Shown here in pieces: positions 7,873-15,314 of a stretch of DNA of 64,000 bases. Under the pieces are notes generated by a model. The model saw nothing but the letters and a program-made list of their open reading frames with translations. It did not search any database and was not told the DNA's origin. The position numbers and the translations under genes were made by a program. This stretch comes from Ruminiclostridium cellulolyticum H10 (lineage in GTDB: Bacteria; Bacillota; Clostridia; Acetivibrionales; DSM-1351), in the NCBI RefSeq assembly GCF_000022065.1, contig NC_011898.1, positions 2,782,501-2,846,500 of the forward strand, given 5' to 3'. Every line of letters starts with the position of its first letter. Positions within the stretch are counted from its first letter, which is position 1.

Positions 7873-9381
7873 ATGTCAAAACATGAACATAACTATAGTA
7901 ATGTACTTAGAAAAATAACAGCTGATCTGGAAATTAAAGATGTAGATTTAGCTGTAGGAATAGGAGTTACACCTTCTACAATTAGCAATTGGAAAAATTC
8001 AAAATCATTGCCATATGAAAAAGATATTAAAAGACTTTCTAAATATTTAATGCTTAAGCTCGAATCCAAAAATTTACATGCTAATTATATAGATAAATGT
8101 CTTAATGATGTAAAAGTAAAGATACCTGAGAGTAATTTTAATGATGCTTTAACTGCAAAAAAACAAGGGAAGTACGCGTTAACACTGTTTTTAATACTTA
8201 ATTCATTATGTAATTCAGATAGAAAAAATAAGAGTATAAAAGTCACTTCCAATATTAGTTGTGTAATAGAAAACAACGAGAATTCAGTAAATAATGTAAT
8301 AAATACTGAGGCATTATTAAGTTGCGATAAAAATTCAGAAATCGTTAGTAGAAAAAACAATAAGAAGTCTTTTATACCAAGGGCATTAATAATAATGTGT
8401 ATTGCTACATTAAGCCTTACTATACTGGTAATAGTACAGTTTAATATGTCATCACTTAAAACTAATGCCTTTGTTTGGAGTGATCAGGATTTAGTAACTA
8501 CGGGTATACAGATAGCACTGGATAATCCCCTTGAACATTCTCAGAAGTATTTTAATAATTTATATAATCTAAAAAACAACCCAGAAGAACAATTGGTGTT
8601 GAATTTCGGATATGTGTTTGCTGATATTCAAGCCGGAGAAATTGAGACGGAATTAGGAGGAATTTTCTATTACAATTATCCTTATGGCTATACAGCACTT
8701 CATGGAGGATACAATAATAGTAATTATATGAGTTGCTATATCTATTTAACAAAAGTTGCGAATGAACTTGGAAATGGAAATATACCTGAAAAAGCTTCAA
8801 CAACAAATACTCCAGGTTTATCTGATAATGACGTTCAAGCCTTAAACGATTATTTTGCCAATGGAAAAGTTGGCGGATATGAATGGGAGGATATTTTTAA
8901 CACAATTGGTATAAAATTTGAAACTTTAAAACCTTCTACATTAAATAAGTATAAAAAAATTTTTGTATTCGGATTAGCCTTGCACAGTGCTACAGATGTG
9001 TTTAGGCATAGTGCTTTTGAAGAAAGATCTAAAAATAATTGGACTCAAATTACCCATGATAAGGATGATAAAATATATAAATCCTTATCAAATGCAGACA
9101 ATCCATATTATGTTTATGGATGTAATATAAACAATCATATAGAAAATGGTTACAGTGACATCTATTATGCAGCACAGCAAATTGCCAGAAAGGTAATAGC
9201 ACGTTATGCTAAAGAAACTAATGGTACTATTTTTGATTTTGGTATGCCATTAACATACATTGAGGATAAGAATTTTAAAATAGCAAATTACTGCTTATAT
9301 GCAAAAGCAGCAGGAATAGCAACGTTATACTCAAAATATGAAGTAAATTTTGAAGTGGGAAATTATACATTATTAAAGTAG
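7873..9381 (+). CDS. Membrane-bound XRE regulator fused to phospholipase C-like ectodomain
   Basis: This 502-residue protein has three parts. Residues 8-65 form an XRE-type helix-turn-helix (VTPSTISNWKNSKSLP). Residues about 66-167 are a hydrophilic linker. Residues 168-190 are one strongly hydrophobic helix preceded by KNNKK, which predicts N-inside topology. Residues 200-502 resemble the secreted protein encoded next door: NAFVW (Trp202), Asp251, His277 (ALHG), HxxxDxxxH at His371-Asp375-His379 (ALHSATDVFRH) and His395. The first zinc-binding His of the mature paralogue is not conserved, and Trp202 cannot be a free N-terminus unless the protein is cleaved, so the domain may sense rather than catalyse. 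The domain order recalls ToxR/CadC-type one-component membrane regulators. I infer that it senses an extracellular ligand and regulates the divergent gene; this is not shown by the sequence. Confidence 0.7.
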   Translation: MSKHEHNYSNVLRKITADLEIKDVDLAVGIGVTPSTISNWKNSKSLPYEKDIKRLSKYLMLKLESKNLHANYIDKCLNDVKVKIPESNFNDALTAKKQGKYALTLFLILNSLCNSDRKNKSIKVTSNISCVIENNENSVNNVINTEALLSCDKNSEIVSRKNNKKSFIPRALIIMCIATLSLTILVIVQFNMSSLKTNAFVWSDQDLVTTGIQIALDNPLEHSQKYFNNLYNLKNNPEEQLVLNFGYVFADIQAGEIETELGGIFYYNYPYGYTALHGGYNNSNYMSCYIYLTKVANELGNGNIPEKASTTNTPGLSDNDVQALNDYFANGKVGGYEWEDIFNTIGIKFETLKPSTLNKYKKIFVFGLALHSATDVFRHSAFEERSKNNWTQITHDKDDKIYKSLSNADNPYYVYGCNINNHIENGYSDIYYAAQQIARKVIARYAKETNGTIFDFGMPLTYIEDKNFKIANYCLYAKAAGIATLYSKYEVNFEVGNYTLLK

Positions 9382-9451
9382 AATACGATTTTACTATCTA
9401 TAACGTAAGAAAATCAGAACTACCTTCTGTCCGAATTTTACGAAAATATCT

Positions 9452-9733
9452 CTATCTCATTCCACATCCAATTTTGCATGCAGTTTCAGTAGATATTATC
9501 CTGACTAAGTTGTTGATGCTACTGAAATTACCTCTTTCTATTTCTTTTTCTGATATGGAAATTCCAAATTGACTTTCTATATCTATGAATAAGACTAGTA
9601 AATCTCTAGGTTTTAATCCCCAGTCTTCTCCTAATAAATGTTTCTCATAATCCATAGTGCTCTTGGATTTAAAATCAATATTAAATCTTGTGAAAAATAT
9701 TTTTTGTAATCTTTGAAATATCTCTTCATTCAT
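9452..9733 (-). CDS. Carrier-protein-like maturation factor lacking the phosphopantetheine serine
   Basis: I place the start at ATG 9733 (residue 21 of the longest frame), because an AAGGATGG RBS lies just upstream; this gives 93 residues. The protein follows the acyl carrier pattern (LGEDWGLKPRDLLVLF, then FGISISEKE and a closing helix), but the DSL serine that would carry phosphopantetheine is replaced (GLKPRD). It is the last gene of the small RiPP operon. From memory it matches the 'peptide maturation system acyl carrier-related protein' that accompanies Clo7bot peptides. Its role may be docking rather than thioester carriage. The tail TACKIGCGM carries two Cys. Confidence 0.6.
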   Translation of the reverse strand: MNEEIFQRLQKIFFTRFNIDFKSKSTMDYEKHLLGEDWGLKPRDLLVLFIDIESQFGISISEKEIERGNFSSINNLVRIISTETACKIGCGMR

Positions 9734-9772
9734 ATATTTCACCATCCTTACTGTTAAGAATATATAAGAGAG

Positions 9773-9809
9773 AATATAATCGGATTGAAACACACAATCC
9801 GATTATATT
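9773..9809. terminator. Hairpin between precursor and carrier-like gene
   Basis: A perfect 15-bp stem (9773-9787 with 9795-9809) has a 7-nt loop. The T-run is on the + side, serving the convergent gene; on the minus-strand RiPP transcript the 3' flank is only CTCTCTTAT. It could stabilise the precursor mRNA or partly terminate after it. Confidence 0.6.
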
Positions 9810-9823
9810 TTTTAAATCTTTTT

Positions 9824-9985
9824 TTATGCTTGACGATCGGATATAAGGCCTATTTGTGGTGCATAGCTTGGCGGACCGCTTGTTGGACTAGGTCTGCAAT
9901 AATACTCACATGCACTGTCACAATTACATAAAAACGCCTGCAAGGTTTCTTTTTTGGTGACAAGCTTTTTCCCAAGTTTTCTCAT
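9824..9985 (-). CDS. Cys-rich RiPP precursor peptide, Clo7bot-like
   Basis: Start chosen at ATG 9985 because AGGGGGTG lies 5-12 nt upstream; the product has 53 residues. The leader is basic (MRKLGKKLVTKK), followed by ETLQAF and a cluster of four Cys (C20, C22, C26, C30), then a Pro/Ser-rich tail. The layout, with basic leader, a Thr/Leu-Gln-Ala turn before the first Cys and closely spaced Cys, is what I remember of the Clo7bot family of clostridial Cys-rich peptides. It lies in an operon with a radical SAM/SPASM enzyme. The likely product carries thioether bridges from Cys to alpha, beta or gamma carbons; which type cannot be told. Confidence 0.65.
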   Translation of the reverse strand: MRKLGKKLVTKKETLQAFLCNCDSACEYYCRPSPTSGPPSYAPQIGLISDRQA

Positions 9986-10082
9986 TAACTTCACCCCCTT
10001 TATTCTGAAATGTACTTTTATGTATGACCCCATCTGTTGTTTTGCTTAACAGATATTGGCAATCATCAGAGTTTTTTTAAAA

Positions 10083-11213
10083 CTATATTTTGTTAACCAA
10101 CTCTATTTCCGAGTACTTTTCAAGGATTGATTCCGAAAATTCCCCAATGCTTTGTGCATCCTTTGAATTAGATATATTGAACAAAATTTGATTCTGTGAA
10201 TTTAATACAGCTTTAAGTTCCTCAATATCTTTACTTGAAACATTAAAGTATTTAAGCCCTCTATGTAAGTACGATTCCGGCATGTTTAATTTAACATTAG
10301 CCACGTTCAAGCAATCAACGTCGTACCCGAATTTATGCTTAATTGAAGTATTAACATCTTCAAATAAACTATTATCATATTCATCATAGTAGACACTTAA
10401 AATACATACATCAGGTCGAACTGCACAAGAAACCATATACGCCAATATTCCAAAATCCTGAACAAACAGGTCGTTTAAAGGAATAATGCCTCCCGGAATC
10501 CCAATTATGAAAAGATCTGGCTTTTCATCCTTTTCAATGCTTTTTACATAATTATTAAAACAAACAACTTTTTGTGTTTCAGACATGGTTTTGTCAAACA
10601 TAAAATCAGGAAATGAATTAAAACCTGCACATTCACAATACTGTCTTGTACCTATCTGACTTACCTTATATCCTTTTTCCAGATAATACTTGCGTAGTGC
10701 CAATTGAATATCGAATTTATTAGTTTTCTCTCCCGTACCTAAAATAAAAATAACGGGAATATCAATAGTTTGAATAGTAATGATTGATTCTTCAATAAAC
10801 TTTTTATAAAACTTTTGAGATGATTCATTTTTATAATAACTGAACTTTACTCCCTCATAATTGCATAAGGTTTTAAGCTCAAGTTCTATATGCTCTTCCA
10901 AGGGTATAAGGCATATAATATCTTTCTTCTTATGAATACTCTCAAGTATTTTGGGATAAATATACTTATTAAAATCAAGTGGCAAGCTATAATCGCAAAA
11001 AACCACACAGTCACAGTCCTCCAGCTCGCTTTCAAAACATGACTTTACCGTTATCCCTATGTATTCTCCGTCATCAGCCCGGCTTGCATCTTTGTCTTTC
11101 ATTCCCCAACCACCCGGAGCAACTAATCTGAATTCTTTAAAATCCAGACTTCCATACCTTAAAAAAGGTGTAAACTGCCTGTTATAAGGATATACCAAAC
11201 CTACATTTCCCAT
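10083..11213 (-). CDS. RiPP maturation system protein with P-loop-like motif
   Basis: A 376-residue protein starting at ATG 11213 behind a GGAGG site, 14 nt after the radical SAM gene, so they are translationally linked. The N-terminal half opens with GNVGLVYPYNRQF. From about residue 155, FILGTGEKTNKFDIQLALR resembles the nucleotide-binding loop of DUF1611/dethiobiotin-synthetase-like P-loop proteins (GTGxxTNK). Cys-rich patches (QYCECAG near 190) may bind metal. From memory this corresponds to the TIGR04066 'peptide maturation system' family that co-occurs with Clo7bot peptides; its reaction is not known to me. A role in ATP-dependent processing or as a partner of the maturase is inference. 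Confidence 0.6.
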   Translation of the reverse strand: MGNVGLVYPYNRQFTPFLRYGSLDFKEFRLVAPGGWGMKDKDASRADDGEYIGITVKSCFESELEDCDCVVFCDYSLPLDFNKYIYPKILESIHKKKDIICLIPLEEHIELELKTLCNYEGVKFSYYKNESSQKFYKKFIEESIITIQTIDIPVIFILGTGEKTNKFDIQLALRKYYLEKGYKVSQIGTRQYCECAGFNSFPDFMFDKTMSETQKVVCFNNYVKSIEKDEKPDLFIIGIPGGIIPLNDLFVQDFGILAYMVSCAVRPDVCILSVYYDEYDNSLFEDVNTSIKHKFGYDVDCLNVANVKLNMPESYLHRGLKYFNVSSKDIEELKAVLNSQNQILFNISNSKDAQSIGEFSESILEKYSEIELVNKI

Positions 11214-11227
11214 CTTCCGCCTCCTGA

Positions 11228-12616
11228 TTAGTTAAAATTCACACCAATCTCCTTTAGTACACATATATCCTTTAGTCTGCCTTCAACATCAGCTTTTACC
11301 GAATTGCAATATGAGAGCTTTTGTTTGCCCGACAACTCTTTTAAATTGTCACATGAAACCATGCACAAGGAACAATAACGTATGGCCCAGCAATTTTTAC
11401 ATTTTTCCTCAGTCAGCTTTCCGATATTTAATAAAATTCTGACTTTGTCTATATCAATTCCTCTATCAATATGGCCGATTTTTACGACTTCTGATTCCTC
11501 GCTGACACGTTCACATGGATAAAATGTTCCGTCTACACTCATAAATAAGCGTTGAGAGCCCGGGATACACGGCCCTCCATGATGATATTTATCAGGCAGT
11601 GATTCTGTTATTTCCATCTGTTCGTTGAACATCTTTTCCAACATATTAAATCTGGAAGTAACTAATGGTGATACTTTTTCAGAATCAAAACGATTTATCT
11701 GTGAAAGAAATAATTTAAAAAACTCGTATCCCCTTTTTATGAAGTAATCTTCGGATATTTCAACATTCTCTTTCCTGTAGAACATATTTATTTCACTTGC
11801 ATTAATAATTGCATCCTGTATAACCTCATTTCCTGAGAGAAACTGACTTGTACAATTGTAGTCATTCTCAGGGTCGGCTACAACATTAAATATTACCTTA
11901 CTGAAATAATCCGGGTAGTTTTCCTTAATCTTCGTTATATTGCTGATAACTGTATCAAATGAACCGGAGTTATCCGCATATACTCTATTCTTATCGTGTA
12001 TATCCTTGGGTCCATCCAGACTTATCATAAGTACAACATCATTTTGATAAAAATACTCTATTATTTCCCTTGTAATTATGGTTCCATTAGTAGTGATGCT
12101 GAAATTAACATGCTTTCCTTCAAATTTAGTTTTAGCGTATTCTATGGATTCTTTTATTAAATCAAATTCGATGATCGGCTCTCCACCATAAAAACCTATG
12201 TTTACATAATCACAGTCAATGGAATGTTCCCATAGAAAATCAATGCCTCTTATGGCCATTTCTAAACTCATTTTTCTGTTTGAGTGTTGGCGGTTATTAT
12301 ATTTACCAGAGTATGGACAATATGTACATCGTAAATTGCACGCCTGTGTCACCTGAATAGTTATCATATTGATTTTATTGTTCAGATGGTATTCAAGAAA
12401 TTTGTCTTCAGGATGTATTATAGTCTCGACATGCTTGTCCGATAAAAAACCCTTTTCTATAAGGGACTGTACTTTGGGATGCTCCATATCATTTTTGTTT
12501 AATGCATCAGCTAATTCCTCTGATATGCCTATAATTGAATTTTTGTTTACATCATAAAAATATTTGCTCCCATTAGTTTCGAACATATGAATAAATGGCT
12601 GGTATTCTTTACACAT
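11228..12616 (-). CDS. Radical SAM/SPASM peptide maturase
   Basis: A 462-residue radical SAM enzyme. The N-terminal 80 residues (FIHMFETNGSKYFYDVN) look like the small substrate-peptide-binding region seen in SCIFF and related maturases. The cluster motif is C93-NLR-C97-TY-C100, followed by GFYGGEP (SAM binding). The C-terminal SPASM part contains PC, YPC and CKNCWAIRYCSLCMVSC, enough Cys for two auxiliary iron-sulfur clusters. Such enzymes form Cys thioether crosslinks in RiPP precursors. It is the first gene of the operon, behind the promoter at 12699, and the Cys-rich peptide two genes on is the likely substrate. Confidence 0.85.
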   Translation of the reverse strand: MCKEYQPFIHMFETNGSKYFYDVNKNSIIGISEELADALNKNDMEHPKVQSLIEKGFLSDKHVETIIHPEDKFLEYHLNNKINMITIQVTQACNLRCTYCPYSGKYNNRQHSNRKMSLEMAIRGIDFLWEHSIDCDYVNIGFYGGEPIIEFDLIKESIEYAKTKFEGKHVNFSITTNGTIITREIIEYFYQNDVVLMISLDGPKDIHDKNRVYADNSGSFDTVISNITKIKENYPDYFSKVIFNVVADPENDYNCTSQFLSGNEVIQDAIINASEINMFYRKENVEISEDYFIKRGYEFFKLFLSQINRFDSEKVSPLVTSRFNMLEKMFNEQMEITESLPDKYHHGGPCIPGSQRLFMSVDGTFYPCERVSEESEVVKIGHIDRGIDIDKVRILLNIGKLTEEKCKNCWAIRYCSLCMVSCDNLKELSGKQKLSYCNSVKADVEGRLKDICVLKEIGVNFN

Positions 12617-12867
12617 TTGTTTTCACTTCCCTGCTTTTCGGCAGATTTAGCAGCCGTTATTTTTGTACTAGTTCTAATGTTAAATACCTTCTATATTTAT
12701 TCTACACATTTAATCCATATAAGTCAATTAATGGCAATTATTTTATTAATGACACACCTAATTTACCTCAATCAGAAATTATTTTAAAAGTTTTCCTCAT
12801 AAGTCCTATTTCTTCTAGTGCCTTTAAGAATCCCCAAAAATAAAAGTAGGCAAGGTGGTTATAATCC
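12617..12867. other. Upstream region of the RiPP operon
   Basis: No gene is seen. It contains the RiPP promoter and, at its right end, one arm of the hairpin split by the insertion sequence. Confidence 0.6.
12699..12727 (-). promoter_or_regulatory. Sigma-A promoter of the RiPP operon
   Basis: On the minus strand TTGACT (12722-12727) and TAGAAT (12699-12704) are separated by exactly 17 nt. The first start codon is 83 nt downstream of the -10 box. Confidence 0.75.
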
Positions 12868-12930
12868 TGATGTGACCCCAAAAAGTTAGACTTTATTGCG
12901 TAACAGATTTTGATATTTGTTACGCATTTT

Positions 12931-13731
12931 TTATGCAGCCAAGAGCCTAAGTCTGTATTGAGCAGGACTCAGCCATCCTAGTTTCTCTTTAATTCTTTGC
13001 TCGTTATAATACTTTATGTATCGTTCTATTGCATTTTTTAAGTCCTCGTAGCTGTAGTACACAACTCCATAGTATATCTCTTGTTTTAGCAGACCAAAGA
13101 AGTTTTCCATTACTGAATTATCATGGCAGTTACCTTTTCTAGACATACTTTGAAAAATCCGTTCTTCTTTGAGACGATGTGAGTATACTTTCATCTGATA
13201 AGCCCAACCTTGATCTGAATGGAATGTTCTTCTATAAGGACAATCAGATGTGATTTCAATAGCTTTATTAAGTGCACTCATAATATTTACTGCAGATGGA
13301 TGTTTATCAATACCGAAACTTACTATTTCACTATTGTACATATCCATAAAAGGATCCAGGTAAAGCTTATGCATTGTCATATGTCCCTTGGAATCAACTT
13401 CGTAGTATTTAAACTCTGTTGTATCAGTTGTAATCTTCTGGTGTGGAATATGAGTATTGAAACGTCTACGGATTCTGTTAGGTGCAACTGTTCCAACTTT
13501 TCCCTTATAAGAACTGTACTTGCGACTTTTTCTGGTAAAAGAAGTAACTTGAAGACTAAGCTTTTGCATAATTCGCTGTACTTTCTTCTTGTTTACTATA
13601 AATTCTTGATTCCTGAGTTCACCATACATACGACGATATCCATAATTCTTATTATTCTCATGAATCTCCAATATCTTATCTTCCAGTTCTTTGTCTGGAT
13701 TCTCTCTATCAAATCTTTTCTGCCAATACAT
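12931..13731 (-). CDS. IS3-type transposase OrfB, DDE integrase core
   Basis: 266 residues from the first Met, but the frame is open further upstream (KAARIVYSLRGDFKLKDILA before Met), so it is normally made as an OrfAB fusion by a -1 shift at AAAAAG (13815-13820, minus strand). HTH_21-like region NYGYRRMYGEL, then the rve/DDE core: TTDTTEF, HSDQGW, and NFFGLLKQE with N-rich spacing (CHDNSVMENF). All three acidic residues are present, so it may be active. It ends with the usual YNxxRIKEKLGWLSPAQYR block. Confidence 0.9.
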   Translation of the reverse strand: MYWQKRFDRENPDKELEDKILEIHENNKNYGYRRMYGELRNQEFIVNKKKVQRIMQKLSLQVTSFTRKSRKYSSYKGKVGTVAPNRIRRRFNTHIPHQKITTDTTEFKYYEVDSKGHMTMHKLYLDPFMDMYNSEIVSFGIDKHPSAVNIMSALNKAIEITSDCPYRRTFHSDQGWAYQMKVYSHRLKEERIFQSMSRKGNCHDNSVMENFFGLLKQEIYYGVVYYSYEDLKNAIERYIKYYNEQRIKEKLGWLSPAQYRLRLLAA

Positions 13732-13772
13732 ATATGTTGCTTTAGGAAAGCCTACTACTGCGAGAATGTCTT

Positions 13773-14369
13773 TTAGTTTGAAATCTCCTCGGAGGCTGTA
13801 GACGATTCTCGCTGCTTTTTCAGAAGAGTTTCCTCCTCTAAACGCAGCCTCCTCAGTTCTTTTAAATAGGCATTCTCTATACGTAACTTTAAAAGTTCAT
13901 CTTCAAGCTGTTTAACATATTCAGCACTAGTATCAACAATAATTGATTCAGTTGCATTGGTATCTGTTACTTTTCTTTTTAGGCTCAATGGTTTCTTCCG
14001 ACCTTTCTTCTTAGGTCTCAAAGCATCCGGACCAGCAATCCGAAAATCGTTCACCCACTTAACAATCAGTGCAGGATTACGAATTCCTTCTTGAATAGCT
14101 AACTCTTGATATGAAACCTCACTTGTTAAATATAATTCTACAACATGAAGTTTATATTCGAAAGAGTATTTTTTTTGTTTGCGAGAACGCACCAAACCTT
14201 CGTCGCCAAAAGCATTATAATTAAGGACCCATTTCTTAATGTTGTTAAACGAGGGGATATCATACTGCTTTGCAAGATACTCGTATCCTCCTTCTCCATT
14301 TAGATAGGCTTTTACAATTTGTTTCTTAAATTCAAAAGAATATTTAGCCATAAAAATACCGACCTCCAA
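13773..14369 (-). CDS. IS3-type OrfA, DNA-binding part of the transposase
   Basis: 198 residues with two helix-turn-helix units (about 1-55, and 60-110: YSFEYKLHVVELYLTSEVSY) typical of IS150-type OrfA. A Leu/Ile heptad region (about 145-185: VKQLEDELLKLRIENAYLKE) works as a leucine zipper for multimerisation. OrfA binds the terminal repeats. The start lies just inside the 14406 end of the element. Near its end, CTGAAAAAGCAG offers the slippery site that leads to OrfB. Confidence 0.88.
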   Translation of the reverse strand: MEVGIFMAKYSFEFKKQIVKAYLNGEGGYEYLAKQYDIPSFNNIKKWVLNYNAFGDEGLVRSRKQKKYSFEYKLHVVELYLTSEVSYQELAIQEGIRNPALIVKWVNDFRIAGPDALRPKKKGRKKPLSLKRKVTDTNATESIIVDTSAEYVKQLEDELLKLRIENAYLKELRRLRLEEETLLKKQRESSTASEEISN

Positions 14370-14458
14370 TCGTTAGATTATGGTCTAACTTTTGGGGGTC
14401 GGTACACGAATTAATTTCGCCCTACTTTTTTAAGAATTTGAGAATCTATTAAAACCTT

Positions 14459-15262
14459 TTAATTTGAGTATTTACAATCCTCTTTAAGTATTTCAATACA
14501 CTCATCAAGTCCTTTTCCTTCATGTATTATCATACTTATAAGTTTAATAAGCAAGCCCGGATTATTATACTCAAAAATATTCCTTCCTATGGCCACTCCC
14601 GCTGCTCCTGCCAAAATTGAGTTATTTACCATGTTAAGCAGCTTTTCAGGATTGTTCATATTTTCACCACCTGCTATTAGCACAGGAATTTGAACATTCT
14701 TCACCAGCTCGCTTATTTCTTCCATAGTTTCAGGACACTCAACCTTTACAATGTCAGCCCCAAGCTCTTCTGCAAGACGGGCAGTGTGTGCGATATCCCC
14801 TGGTTTTCTTTGGTTTCTCTTAGCATATACCATGGCAAGCAGAGGCATCCCCCATCTTACGCAGGACTCGGATACTTTGCCAAAATCCTTGAGCATAGAG
14901 CTCTCATCTGTGTCCCCAAGATTAACGTGAATTGAAACCGCCTCAGCCCCCAATTGCACTGCTTCTTCAACAGAGCCTACAAGCACCTTACAATGGGAAT
15001 CATTATTGAATTTTGTCGAAGCTGATAGATGTAGTATGTAATTTCCATCCAAAAAAATTTCATCCTTACAAAGTCTTGTTAATATACCCTTATGAAGAAC
15101 AATCCCATCTGCACCACCACTTATAATCTGCCCTATGAGTTTTCTGTAATCTCCGAGACCTGTAATGGGCCCCAATGTCACTCCATGATCAATTGGAACA
15201 ATACATGTCTTTTTGCATGAAGGTTTAATCAGCCGTGCCAATCTTAAGGCTTTACCATCCAT
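14459..15262 (-). CDS. DeoC-type aldolase, GriI/ADH-synthase homologue
   Basis: A 267-residue TIM-barrel class I aldolase of the archaeal-AroA'/GriI type. Features include PIDHGVTLGP near the start (DHG loop), VSIHVNLGD, DIVKVECP (likely Schiff-base Lys) and AGAAGVAIGRNIF (phosphate loop). Family members join aspartate semialdehyde to a C3 or C6 sugar-phosphate-derived unit: 2-amino-3,7-dideoxyheptulosonate in archaeal aromatic synthesis, or the C7 precursor of 3-amino-4-hydroxybenzoate (GriI). The next upstream gene is the matching cyclase, so the pair most likely makes 3-amino-4-hydroxybenzoate for the NRPS/PKS product. It is the last gene of the operon; ATG with GGGAG upstream. The GriI role is by family and context. 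Confidence 0.8.
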   Translation of the reverse strand: MDGKALRLARLIKPSCKKTCIVPIDHGVTLGPITGLGDYRKLIGQIISGGADGIVLHKGILTRLCKDEIFLDGNYILHLSASTKFNNDSHCKVLVGSVEEAVQLGAEAVSIHVNLGDTDESSMLKDFGKVSESCVRWGMPLLAMVYAKRNQRKPGDIAHTARLAEELGADIVKVECPETMEEISELVKNVQIPVLIAGGENMNNPEKLLNMVNNSILAGAAGVAIGRNIFEYNNPGLLIKLISMIIHEGKGLDECIEILKEDCKYSN

Positions 15263-15314
15263 AATGAAATCGATCTCCCTTTTATAAATTATTATAACCT
15301 ATTTGTAAATTAAT

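Larger units (their letters stand above)
12868..14406 (-). mobile_element. IS3-family (IS150-type) insertion sequence
   Basis: About 1539 bp bounded by imperfect inverted repeats that both contain GACCCC(A/C)AAAAGTTAGAC and start with TG (12868 side and 14406 side). It encodes two overlapping-phase frames, orfA and orfB, in the usual -1 arrangement. No clear short target duplication is seen (flanks ATCC and CGAA), so exact ends are uncertain by a few bases. Confidence 0.88.
12842..14430 (-). terminator. Terminator of the NRPS/PKS operon, split by the IS
   Basis: Reading the minus strand and removing the insertion sequence, AAAAGTAGGGC (arm at about 14419-14429) pairs with GCCTACTTTT (12842-12851), with one bulged G, and TATTTTTGGGG follows. 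This is a plausible rho-independent terminator with the mobile element in its loop. Confidence 0.5.

Noticed and set aside
9824-10033. Longer 69-residue form of the Cys-rich peptide
   Set aside because: The strong RBS lies in front of the internal ATG at 9985; the longer start has no RBS and adds an untypical leader.
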